Shown piece after piece: positions 30,256-38,082 of a stretch of 43,512 bases of DNA. Each line of letters starts with the position of its first letter. Within the stretch, counting starts at the first letter, position 1. The notes under the pieces were generated by a model that saw only the letters and a list, made by a program, of their open reading frames with translations, was not told where the DNA came from and made no database searches. A program made the position numbers and the translations under genes. This stretch comes from Burkholderiaceae bacterium. GTDB lineage: Bacteria > Pseudomonadota > Gammaproteobacteria > Burkholderiales > Burkholderiaceae_C. Location: NCBI GenBank assembly GCA_019234815.1, contig JAFALA010000105.1:1-43512 (forward strand). The letters are read 5' to 3'.

Positions 30256-30732
30256 TCATTTGTCTGGAGACGACTCGTCGTAGTTGTATTTGTAGTTGTA
30301 ATCCTTGTAATCCTTGTAATCCTTGTAATCCTTGTACTCTTTATATTCTTTGTTCTCTTTGTAGTAGCTGGGGCTCATGGGGCCGGCGCTGCTGGGCGCG
30401 CCAGCGGCCGTGGGTTCCATGACGCCCATCGCTACATCGACAGGCAGGCTGCATCTGCCGCTTCTGGGGTTGTGGGTATCGGCCCATTCGGCAGCGTCCT
30501 GCATGTTCAAGCCGTAAATGTTTCGAGTACGGAAAACGTAGCTGCGCAGTTGGCTCGGGTCGTCTTCATTCCATATTTTCAGGACCTTGATCTGGACCCA
30601 GGTAGGGGCTTGAAGGCTCTGACATGAATCTTTCTCCTGGGCTGCGACCGTCATGCTTGCAAGGACGAGTCCTGCAGCGACAAGGCTGAGTCGAACCAGC
30701 TGTGAGTTTGCGCGCGACGAGTGGCTGTTCAT
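30256..30732 (-). CDS. Secreted protein with Lys-Asp/Glu-Tyr repeat tail, function unknown
   Basis: A 158-residue protein. An N-terminal signal peptide (VRLSLVAAGLVLASMTVAAQ, cleavage near residue 31) precedes a globular part with two Cys (CQSL and RCSLP), suggesting one disulphide in the periplasm. The C-terminal about 30 residues are a low-complexity run of K-E-Y and K-D-Y triplets ending in Asn/Tyr/Asp-rich sequence. I recognise no family. The repeat is encoded partly by four identical 9-base units, so its length may vary between strains. It is convergent with the LytTR gene and on the same strand as the binding-protein gene upstream. Confidence 0.75.
   Translation of the reverse strand: MNSHSSRANSQLVRLSLVAAGLVLASMTVAAQEKDSCQSLQAPTWVQIKVLKIWNEDDPSQLRSYVFRTRNIYGLNMQDAAEWADTHNPRSGRCSLPVDVAMGVMEPTAAGAPSSAGPMSPSYYKENKEYKEYKDYKDYKDYKDYNYKYNYDESSPDK
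30298..30333. repeat. Four perfect 9-base tandem repeats (coding)
   Basis: GTAATCCTT is repeated four times without mismatch (30298-30306, 30307-30315, 30316-30324, 30325-30333). On the minus strand each unit reads AAGGATTAC and encodes Lys-Asp-Tyr. Degenerate units follow to about 30351. Slippage would change the protein by whole triplets without a frameshift. Confidence 0.9.
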
Positions 30733-30882
30733 GAGACAACTCCTGAAAAGGGCGGATGGTTTAACAAGCCTAGGCCAGGCCTGTTGAACCTCAACGCATT
30801 TCAGACGAGTTGCGCAGAATTGGGGGCGAACGGTGTCGCGAGCCGGATGGCGTGCGCCGTCGGGGTGAGGAGGAGGACGAGG

Positions 30883-31686
30883 TTAAGGCTGGATGTATTT
30901 GTGCAGGAGATCCGCGTAGGCGCTTGTCTTTCGGAACTCGCCGATGCCGGCGTCCAGGGCGCGAATCAACTCGCCGCTCCTGCCGCTGGCCTTGGACACC
31001 CCGATGACGAGCGGTAGCGAGCTTGTCAGGCAGCCCGCTTCGCGAATGCGTCCGGCCGCGGCCGTCCCTTGCGCGGCAAACAGGCGGGCCGCGACGGCCT
31101 GGTGTTCGATGATGACGGGCAGCCGTCCAAGCAGGAGCATGCGGATATTTTTTTCGCCGGCCGCGTCACCGGTCGCCAGGCGCAGCCATGGCGAATGCAT
31201 CCGCTTTCTCAGTTCGATCAAGTCGTCGAAGGGGCCTGCGTCGTACCCGTAGTCGTCGATCGCGCCGATCAATTCGCCGTCGAGCGAGGTGAGCCCCGCA
31301 AATCGCCAGGAACTGTCCGTCAGGGTGTAGAAGCAGGCGCGCGATTCAACGAGCGGCTTGCTGTAGATCAGCCGCTTGTCCATGGCTGGCGCGTAGACGC
31401 CGTCGATTTCGCCGCGCTCCGCCAGCAGCATGGCCCGGTTCAGCGGCAGGAGCATCGGTTCGGATTGCAGCCCTGCGCGCTGCAGAATCTGATCGGTCAT
31501 CTCGACCAGCAAGCCGCTGACAATGCGCCCGGACTTGGCGCAGATGAAGGGGCACCAGTCATCGGACCCCAGCCGGACAATGGCCTGTGCCTGCGCGTGA
31601 TCGACCGATGCAAACCAGGTACCAAGCGCCACGATGCCCAGCCTGGCCGCATGACGCATGGAATTGAAAAAAAGATCTGCACGCAA
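30883..31686 (-). CDS. Periplasmic solute-binding family 3 protein (orphan)
   Basis: A 267-residue protein with a signal peptide (LGIVALGTWFASVDHAQAQA) and the two-lobed family 3 binding fold (GLLVEMTDQILQRAGL, LPLNRAMLLAERGEIDGVYAP, and a C-terminal YADLLHKYI). No ABC permease or ATPase gene is near, so it probably acts as a sensor or scavenging protein and not as part of a transporter. The start is a TTG at 31686 with AGGGG six bases upstream; an ATG at 31659 lacks a ribosome binding site. It is divergent from the PAS-kinase gene at 31873 across 186 bases, which may hold shared regulation. The ligand is unknown. Confidence 0.85.
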   Translation of the reverse strand: MRADLFFNSMRHAARLGIVALGTWFASVDHAQAQAIVRLGSDDWCPFICAKSGRIVSGLLVEMTDQILQRAGLQSEPMLLPLNRAMLLAERGEIDGVYAPAMDKRLIYSKPLVESRACFYTLTDSSWRFAGLTSLDGELIGAIDDYGYDAGPFDDLIELRKRMHSPWLRLATGDAAGEKNIRMLLLGRLPVIIEHQAVAARLFAAQGTAAAGRIREAGCLTSSLPLVIGVSKASGRSGELIRALDAGIGEFRKTSAYADLLHKYIQP

Positions 31687-31872
31687 GAATGACCCCTGCT
31701 CACGATTGAAACGACTATGGCTGAATCGGTGGATTCGGCGATGTGCTGTAACCCCAATAGCGACGTTGTTTTCGCCTTGGTCTTGACGAATTTTGGTCGA
31801 TTGGTGACTCTACCGTCTTCATGAGCCGCCTCAGTCGGTCAGTTTCAGTCGATCAGTTTGTGGAGGGGGGCG

Positions 31873-33309
31873 ATGTCGCAATGGGCGCAATTGGGCGGGC
31901 CGTCCAGTCGCGCCGGTCTTGACGCCATGTTCAATTCGGACTTGCCGGTGGGACTGGCCGTGCTGGACAGGGAACTGCGCTACGTCAGGATCAACCACAT
32001 GTTGGCGCAATTCAATGGCGTCGACATGGAGCAGGCCCTGGGACGCTGCGTTGCGGACGTGCTGCCGCGCGCCTATCCCACGCTGGAGCCGCTGTTGCGC
32101 GCCGTGCTGGACCGAGGCGAACCTCAGGTCGATTTCAAGGTCTTCATCGAAGTGCCCCAGCAGCCGGGCGAGCCGTCCGAATGGGAGGCCAGTTACCTGC
32201 CGATTTTGGAGGCCGACGGTGCCGTCAGCGGCGTGCTGGTCAAGGCCGTGAACATCAGTGCGCAGCAACGGGTCAGCAAGGCCTTGCGGGGCAGCGAGGC
32301 AAGGTTTCGCAGCGTGTTCGAGGCCTCGCCGGACGGCATGGCGGTGGTGCAGGAGCCGGGCCGTTTCGTGCTGGTCAATCCGAGCCTGTGCAAGATGTTC
32401 GGCCATCCGCCCGAGGCCTTGCTGGACCGCGAGGTCGATGTGCTGCTGCACGACGGCGAACAGGTTCTGCACCTGGAGCGAATGAAAGGCTATTTTGCCA
32501 ATCCGAGCCTGCGGCGCATGGCGCCGAAGCGGCAGGTGCTGGGCCGGCACGCGCAAGGCCACAGCATCAACCTGGAAATCGCGCTGACGCCGCTGGCCGA
32601 CACGCAGCCGGTGCAGGTGCTGATCACGGTGATGGACATTTCACAGCGCTTGCGCGTGCAGCAGCAGATCGAGGAAGCGCTCAATGCCAAGACGGTGCTG
32701 CTCAATGAAGTGCACCACCGGGTCAAGAACAATCTGCAGATCATCGCCAGCCTGCTGCGCCTGCAATCCAACAATGTCGACGAATCGGCGCGCGCTGTGC
32801 TGCGCGACAGCCGCAGCCGCGTCAAGGCCATGGCGTTGACGCACCAACTGCTTTACGAAATGGACGATTTCGCCAGCATGCACCTGGGCCTGTACCTGGA
32901 GCGCCTGATCGAGTTGGTGAAGCAGGCTTATACCGATCAGAGCGAATTGATCGGCATTCACGTCAATGCGGCCGACAAGGCCCTGCGCATCGACGTCCAG
33001 CAGGCGGTCGCCTGCGCCCTGCTGGTGCATGAGCTGGTGACCAATTCCCTCAAGCATGCGTTTCCGAACCGGCGCCCCGGTGGTGTCTGGATCGATGCGA
33101 ACCGCCATGAGGACGGCCATATCCGCATCGTGATCCGCGACGACGGCATCGGCCTGCCCACCGATGTCCACCTGGGGCGCCGCGAGTCGCTGGGATTCCA
33201 GTTGATGCCCATGCTGGCGGAGCAGATCGGGGCCAGGCTTGAACTGCTGGAGAGCCCGGCGGGAGGCACCGCTTTCCTGATCGATATTCCCGAGGGAGAC
33301 CCATCATGA
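31873..33309 (+). CDS. PAS-domain histidine kinase of the HisKA_2 class
   Basis: A 478-residue soluble kinase. Two PAS domains (about 15-130 and 140-260) precede a HisKA_2 box NEVHHRVKNNLQIIASLL (His281/His282; the second is the usual phospho-acceptor) and an HATPase domain with HELVTNSLKHAF and RDDGIGL. HisKA_2 kinases typically serve response regulators encoded next to them, and here the next gene starts inside the stop codon (ATGA, four-base overlap). I chose ATG 31873, preceded by GGAGGGG. There is no membrane segment, so the input is cytosolic, for example redox, light or a small ligand bound by the PAS domains (cofactor not evident). Confidence 0.93.
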   Translation: MSQWAQLGGPSSRAGLDAMFNSDLPVGLAVLDRELRYVRINHMLAQFNGVDMEQALGRCVADVLPRAYPTLEPLLRAVLDRGEPQVDFKVFIEVPQQPGEPSEWEASYLPILEADGAVSGVLVKAVNISAQQRVSKALRGSEARFRSVFEASPDGMAVVQEPGRFVLVNPSLCKMFGHPPEALLDREVDVLLHDGEQVLHLERMKGYFANPSLRRMAPKRQVLGRHAQGHSINLEIALTPLADTQPVQVLITVMDISQRLRVQQQIEEALNAKTVLLNEVHHRVKNNLQIIASLLRLQSNNVDESARAVLRDSRSRVKAMALTHQLLYEMDDFASMHLGLYLERLIELVKQAYTDQSELIGIHVNAADKALRIDVQQAVACALLVHELVTNSLKHAFPNRRPGGVWIDANRHEDGHIRIVIRDDGIGLPTDVHLGRRESLGFQLMPMLAEQIGARLELLESPAGGTAFLIDIPEGDPS

Positions 33310-35756
33310 TGGCGGCCGCGCCGGAGGATTCGATCGCGCCCGTCGCGCCCCGGCTTCTGATCGTCGAGGACGAGAGCATCGTGGCGCTGGACCTGCGCGA
33401 CAACCTCGAAACCCTGGGGTTCAGCGTGGTGGGGGTCGCGGCCAGCCAGGCTTCGGCATTGAGATTGGTTCAACGCGAGCGGCCCGATTTGGTGCTGATG
33501 GACATCAACCTAGGCCGCGGCGGCGACGGCATTCAAACGGCGGCGGTCATGCGCGAGCTGGTCGATGTGCCGGTGGTCTACCTCACGGCCTACGCCGAAT
33601 CTGAAATGCTTCGGCGCGCCAGCGCCACGGTGCCTTACGGTTATTTGCTCAAACCCTTCGAACTGCGTGAGCTCAATGCCACCGTACGCATGGCCCTGGT
33701 TCGGCACCAGGCGGATCGCGTCGTCGCCCAGACCCAGGAGCGCCTGCTGTTGGCGCTCGACGCGGCGGAGCTGGGGGTGATGGAGTTCGCCTCGGCCCAG
33801 GATTGCATACGCCTGGACGGGCATCACGAATTTCTCAGCCAGAGCCAGCTGCGCGGCTTCTGCCTGCCGCGGGACGAATTCGTGGCGGCCCTGGACCCGA
33901 TTGCGCGCCTGCAGTTGCAGGGCTTGCTGGAGCCGGGCCAGACCTTGCATTGCGTGGCGAAGTGGGCGCCTGCGGGCCAGCGCCCGGTGTGGCTGGAGAT
34001 CAATGCCTGCCATTTCAAGTCTGAGAACAAGGTGGTCGGCGTGTTCCGGGATGTCAGCGCCAAGGTCCGCGACGAGGACAAGCTGCGGCAGGCCGCCGTG
34101 GTGTTCGAGTCGGCCGCCGAGGCCATCCTGATTCTGGATCTGCACGGCGCGGCGGTCAGCGTCAACCGGTCGTTCGAGAAGCTGACCGGCTGGACGCAGG
34201 AGGAGGTGCGGGGCAGGAAGCCGGCCGATTTTCTGCATGCACGGCGGGCCGATGACGTCCTGCGCGATGGCGCGGAGGCCGATGCGAACGGTGGCGGCCT
34301 GAATGGCGAGGTCACGTGCAAGCGCAAGGACGGCAGCATGTTTCCGGCCTGGGAGCATGTGTCTCCGGTGCTGGATGAAGCGGGCCAGATGTCGCACAGC
34401 GTGATGACCTTCTCGGACATATCGGCCCTGCGCCGCGCCGAGCACCGCATACACCACCTCGCGTTCCATGACCCGCTGACGGGTCTAGGCAACCGGAACT
34501 TCCTCGATCAGTTCCTGCGTGAATTCCAGGCCAGCACCCAGCTCGGGGAGCGCAGCGGGCTGGGCGTACTCTTTATTGATCTGGACGGCTTCAAGACCAT
34601 CAACGACACGCTGGGCCATGCGGCCGGAGACCAATTGCTGGTGGCCATTGCGCGGCGGCTGGAAGGCAGCCTGCGCAGCGTGGACATCCCGGTGCGCCTG
34701 GGCGGCGATGAATTCATCGTGCTGACGCGCCACGACAAGGAGCAGGACGCCAGCAACCTGGCCGAGAAATTGCTGGACGTCATCAAGCTGCCGGTGAGCC
34801 TGGGGTTGTCTGAGCAGTTGCAGGTGTCGGCCAGCATCGGCATCGCCCTTTACCCGCAGCACGCGTCCCAGCCGGAGCTTCTGATTCAGGCCGCTGACAA
34901 CGCCATGTATGAGGCCAAGGCCTTGGGGCGCAATCGCTTTGCCTTGTTCACCCAGTCCCTGGCGCAGCAGTCGGAGCGTCGCCTGCGCACCGAGCAGGGG
35001 CTGAGGCAGGCCATGGGTACCCAGCAGCTGATGCTGCATTGGCAACCTATCGTCGATGCCCGCTCCGGCAGGGCTTCCGGGGCCGAGGCCCTGCTGCGCT
35101 GGACGTCGCCGGAGCTGGGGCAGGTGGCGCCGGACCGGTTCATCCCGGTGGCGGAGGATTGTGGCTTCATCCTGGAACTCGGTCGCTGGGTGCTGGAGGC
35201 GGCCATTGCGCAATTCGCGGCCTGGCAGGCGCAGGGCCTGATGCTGGACTCTGTCTCCATCAACGTCTCAGTCAAGCAGTTCAAGGACGACAAGCTGGTC
35301 GCCGAACTGGCGCGCCTGCTTGATCAATACCAGGTGGCTGCCGGCAGCGTGGAGCTCGAGATCACGGAATCGGCGCTGCTGGCCATGGAGTCGGCGCAAC
35401 GCCGGCTGGCGGAGTTGACCGCCCTGGGCGTTCGCGTCACTCTGGATGACTTCGGCACGGGGTATTCGTCGCTGTCGCTGCTCAAGCTGCTGCCCCTGCG
35501 GCGCATCAAGATCGACCGTTCCTTTGTCAAGGACCTGGAGCGCACACCCAGCGACCAGGAAATCGTGCGCGCCATCTGCTCGCTGGCGGGATCGCTGTCG
35601 TTGGAAGTGGTGGCCGAAGGGGTGGAATCGGCGGCCCAGCGCGACTACCTGCAAAGCGTGGGGGTCGACGCCTTGCAGGGCATTCATTTCAGCGCCGCGC
35701 TGGGCGCCGACGAGTTTGCAGACTGGTTGAGGCTGCGCGGTGTCGGCGCAAGCTGA
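33306..35756 (+). CDS. Response regulator REC-PAS-GGDEF-EAL (dual c-di-GMP enzyme)
   Basis: An 816-residue protein. The receiver (about 15-130) has IVEDES, phospho-acceptor Asp66 (LMDINLG) and LKPF. An unassigned segment and a PAS domain (about 260-380) follow. The GGDEF domain has DPLTGLGNRNF, LFIDLDGFKTIND and GGDEF at 466-470, with an intact I-site RSVD upstream. The EAL domain has EAL at 594-596 plus SVNVS-type NVSVKQF, ELEITES, DDFGTGYSS, IKIDRSF, VAEGVES and the late Gln in ALQGIHFS. Both domains look catalytically complete, so the net activity depends on regulation. It is translationally coupled to the HisKA_2 kinase upstream, its likely phosphodonor, and convergent with the cytochrome gene after 10 bases. 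Confidence 0.95.
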   Translation: MMAAAPEDSIAPVAPRLLIVEDESIVALDLRDNLETLGFSVVGVAASQASALRLVQRERPDLVLMDINLGRGGDGIQTAAVMRELVDVPVVYLTAYAESEMLRRASATVPYGYLLKPFELRELNATVRMALVRHQADRVVAQTQERLLLALDAAELGVMEFASAQDCIRLDGHHEFLSQSQLRGFCLPRDEFVAALDPIARLQLQGLLEPGQTLHCVAKWAPAGQRPVWLEINACHFKSENKVVGVFRDVSAKVRDEDKLRQAAVVFESAAEAILILDLHGAAVSVNRSFEKLTGWTQEEVRGRKPADFLHARRADDVLRDGAEADANGGGLNGEVTCKRKDGSMFPAWEHVSPVLDEAGQMSHSVMTFSDISALRRAEHRIHHLAFHDPLTGLGNRNFLDQFLREFQASTQLGERSGLGVLFIDLDGFKTINDTLGHAAGDQLLVAIARRLEGSLRSVDIPVRLGGDEFIVLTRHDKEQDASNLAEKLLDVIKLPVSLGLSEQLQVSASIGIALYPQHASQPELLIQAADNAMYEAKALGRNRFALFTQSLAQQSERRLRTEQGLRQAMGTQQLMLHWQPIVDARSGRASGAEALLRWTSPELGQVAPDRFIPVAEDCGFILELGRWVLEAAIAQFAAWQAQGLMLDSVSINVSVKQFKDDKLVAELARLLDQYQVAAGSVELEITESALLAMESAQRRLAELTALGVRVTLDDFGTGYSSLSLLKLLPLRRIKIDRSFVKDLERTPSDQEIVRAICSLAGSLSLEVVAEGVESAAQRDYLQSVGVDALQGIHFSAALGADEFADWLRLRGVGAS

Positions 35757-35766
35757 AAGGCTGCGT

Positions 35767-36435
35767 TCAGAGCGACTGCAGATAGCTGGTGATGGCCTTG
35801 ATGTCCTCGGGCTTCAGGTCCTTGACCACGCCGTGCATGATGCTGGATTCACGCAGGTTGTTCTGGATCAGCTCGATCTGGTGCATCAGGTAGGCCTGAT
35901 GCTGGCCCGCAAGGCGCGGAAAAATGGCCACGCCTTGGGCCGTCGCGCCATGGCAGGCCGCGCAGGCCTGGATCTCGCGCGACGGGTCGCCATTGTCAAA
36001 CAGCTTCTTGCCTTGCGCCATCAAGGCCGGATCGCCCGGAATGCCGGCGCCGGGCTTCTGCTGTGCGTAGTACGCCGCCAGGGCGTCGATCACCGGGTCT
36101 TCCAGCAGGGTGGCCATGCCCCACATGTAGTCGTGGGCTTCCTTTTCGCCGCGGGTCTTGGCCTTGAAGGCGCGCAGTTGCGCGGCCAGGTACATTTCCT
36201 GCTGCCCCGCCAGGCGAGGGAACACCGTGGTGTTGTTGACCCCGCTCACGCCATGGCAGGTGGCGCAGACGGAGGCCGCAATCTTGACGGCGGCAGCCGT
36301 GGTGTCCGCGGCAGTAGGGGCGGCGGCCTGGCCCGATGCAGCCTGCGCGGCCGCGAGCGCGCAAGCCAGCATAACGCCATGCCTGATGCTGCGGCCGAAT
36401 TGCGCGGCGGCCCGGGTAACAGAGAGCTTGTTCAT
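35767..36435 (-). CDS. Diheme cytochrome c, c4-like (periplasmic)
   Basis: A 222-residue protein with a signal peptide (about 1-36, VMLACALAAAQAASGQA) and two tandem cytochrome c domains. The haem sites are C57-A-T-C60-H61 and C158-A-A-C161-H162, each followed by FPRLAGQ and a methionine suitable as the sixth ligand (GMATL and IMHGV regions). This duplicated layout is that of cytochrome c4, a periplasmic electron shuttle. It follows the outer-membrane cytochrome-porin gene by 15 bases with an AAGGAGA ribosome binding site, so the two are almost certainly one operon. It could take electrons from the porin-cytochrome towards a terminal oxidase (inference). Confidence 0.93.
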   Translation of the reverse strand: MNKLSVTRAAAQFGRSIRHGVMLACALAAAQAASGQAAAPTAADTTAAAVKIAASVCATCHGVSGVNNTTVFPRLAGQQEMYLAAQLRAFKAKTRGEKEAHDYMWGMATLLEDPVIDALAAYYAQQKPGAGIPGDPALMAQGKKLFDNGDPSREIQACAACHGATAQGVAIFPRLAGQHQAYLMHQIELIQNNLRESSIMHGVVKDLKPEDIKAITSYLQSL

Positions 36436-36450
36436 CCAGATTCTCCTTGG

Positions 36451-37806
36451 TCAGAAGGCCACCCAGGCATTGAGGAACAGGGTGTTGTTGTCGCTGGCCT
36501 TGCGCGACGTGGCGCCGTCGTAGCCGATGTTGCCGCCGTTGAACTGCGTGTAGCCGGTGTACTGCAGCACGAGGCGCAGGTTCTGCAGGGGCAGGTAATT
36601 CAGTTCCACCACATAGCCTTGGCTGTTGGGCGAGCCGCTGCCGCTGCCGGTGGTCGCGTTCGCGGCATACAGGCCGGGGTCGGCAGTGCCGGAGATGCGG
36701 AACCATTCCAATGTGAGGCCGTACTGGCGGTCATAGTAGTAGGTGCCTTTGAGCTTGGCCGAGTTCAGCGAGTCATAGGCATTGCCCGGCGGGTTGGCGG
36801 CGTTGGTGTAGTCCTGCTTCTCGTGGATGTAGCTGGCTTGAGCCGTGAAGGTGTGCATCTGGGTGATGAACTGGTACTGCGCGTCCACGCCATAGTCGTT
36901 GTAGGCGGCGCCTGGCGCGGACGGATCGCTCGCGTCGCGCACCGTGCGCATGCCCATGGCGCCCAGCATCAGCGAGTTGTTGGCCCATTCGTGGTTGTAG
37001 GCCAGGCGGACGTACGGATTGCTGCCTTGCAGGCGGGCCGCCGTCGCGGGGTTGTAGCCGGCCCGGAGGATGTTGAACACGCTGTCCGCCGTTCGGTAGA
37101 GGCTCAGCTCGCCGTACCAGCTGCGGTTGTAGAAACCGTAGGCGCCCACGCCGGCCACCTGGGCCGCCAGCGCGCCTTCAATTTGCGTGGCGGCGGCGGG
37201 ATGCAGGGCCGTAGGCGATACGGTGAACGGGTAGCCCCAGGCCGGCGTGGAGTTCCAGACGTCCTGCACCGTGGGATTGTTGTGCACGGTCACGCCGTAC
37301 AGCAACTGGACATCGTTGGCATCGGCGCTGCTCATGCGGCCCACCAGGCGCAGGTCGCTGTTGTCGATGCCGCTGCCGCCCACGCTGGTCGAGCCCACCC
37401 TGTAGGTCTGGCTGTAGGTCCATTGCACCAGCGCGCCGAAGTTGTCGGTGACCTTGCCGCCCGCAAAAAGGCTGGCGCCGTTGAGCACGGCGCGATTGTT
37501 GCTGTCGGTCACCTTGGTTCCCGTGCCCGTTCCGTCGTCGTTGTTGGCGACCGACTGCACGCCCACTTGCGCCATCATGGCCAGCGGAATGTCCTGCCGC
37601 GCGCCAATGGTGTAGCCCGACAGCTTGAACCAGCGGCCATACGGCGTGAGTTCAGGAAAGCTGACATGGCAGGCCACGCAGTTCTGGCCGGTCTGGCGCG
37701 CAAACAGCGGCACGGCCTGCGCTGCGCTCACGACGGTGTTGGCCAGCAGGGCCAGGCCCAGCCACTGGTACATCCGCCGACCCACTCTCGTTTGAAACAG
37801 CTTCAT
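36451..37806 (-). CDS. Outer-membrane monohaem cytochrome-porin fusion (Cyc2-like)
   Basis: A 451-residue protein. A signal peptide ends near Ala31 (VVSAAQA). Immediately after it is a single haem site C43-V-A-C46-H47 in the context QTGQNCVACHVSFPELTPYGRWFKLSGYT. The remaining about 380 residues consist of alternating amphipathic strands rich in Tyr, Asn and Gly and end in WVAF, the aromatic C-terminus typical of outer-membrane barrels. A small N-terminal cytochrome fused to a barrel is the layout of Cyc2, the outer-membrane iron oxidase of iron-oxidising bacteria, but related fusions of unknown role also occur in heterotrophic Burkholderiales. AAGGAG six bases before ATG 37806 decides the start. 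It forms an operon with the diheme cytochrome downstream; an FNR-like box lies about 87 bases upstream. Function is inferred. Confidence 0.82.
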   Translation of the reverse strand: MKLFQTRVGRRMYQWLGLALLANTVVSAAQAVPLFARQTGQNCVACHVSFPELTPYGRWFKLSGYTIGARQDIPLAMMAQVGVQSVANNDDGTGTGTKVTDSNNRAVLNGASLFAGGKVTDNFGALVQWTYSQTYRVGSTSVGGSGIDNSDLRLVGRMSSADANDVQLLYGVTVHNNPTVQDVWNSTPAWGYPFTVSPTALHPAAATQIEGALAAQVAGVGAYGFYNRSWYGELSLYRTADSVFNILRAGYNPATAARLQGSNPYVRLAYNHEWANNSLMLGAMGMRTVRDASDPSAPGAAYNDYGVDAQYQFITQMHTFTAQASYIHEKQDYTNAANPPGNAYDSLNSAKLKGTYYYDRQYGLTLEWFRISGTADPGLYAANATTGSGSGSPNSQGYVVELNYLPLQNLRLVLQYTGYTQFNGGNIGYDGATSRKASDNNTLFLNAWVAF

Positions 37807-37886
37807 GTCCAACTCCTTCAGTGACCAGCCTTTTTCAAAGCCTTGTTGCTCTGGCGTGAAGTTTCTGCAATGCAGGGTTCTCGGGG

Positions 37887-37900
37887 TTGATCTGGCTCAA
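37887..37900 (-). promoter_or_regulatory. FNR/ANR-type box upstream of the cytochrome operon
   Basis: Read on the minus strand the site is TTGAG-CCAG-ATCAA, matching nine of ten defined positions of TTGAT-N4-ATCAA. Its centre lies about 87 bases before the ATG at 37806, a plausible activator position. It suggests expression under low oxygen. I could not see a strong -10 element downstream, so the start site is undefined. Confidence 0.5.
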
Positions 37901-38082
37901 GTGAATCGCAGAAGAAAGCGCGGGTGCCGTGCTGCCACTTCACCACATTGCGGATGCTGGAGGGCCAACGCATTGGCGCGGATCTCAGGCCTGACACCAG
38001 AATGAAGGTTGACGTGCGACTGAATTCTGGTTTGTACTTGCGGCGGGGAGGTTGGAGATACAAGTCGTTGAGGAGTGCGACC

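Noticed and set aside
35740-37824. 694-codon plus-strand open frame over the two cytochrome genes
   Set aside because: It spans two well-defined minus-strand genes with signal peptides and haem motifs; its translation is Val/Gly/His-rich without motifs.
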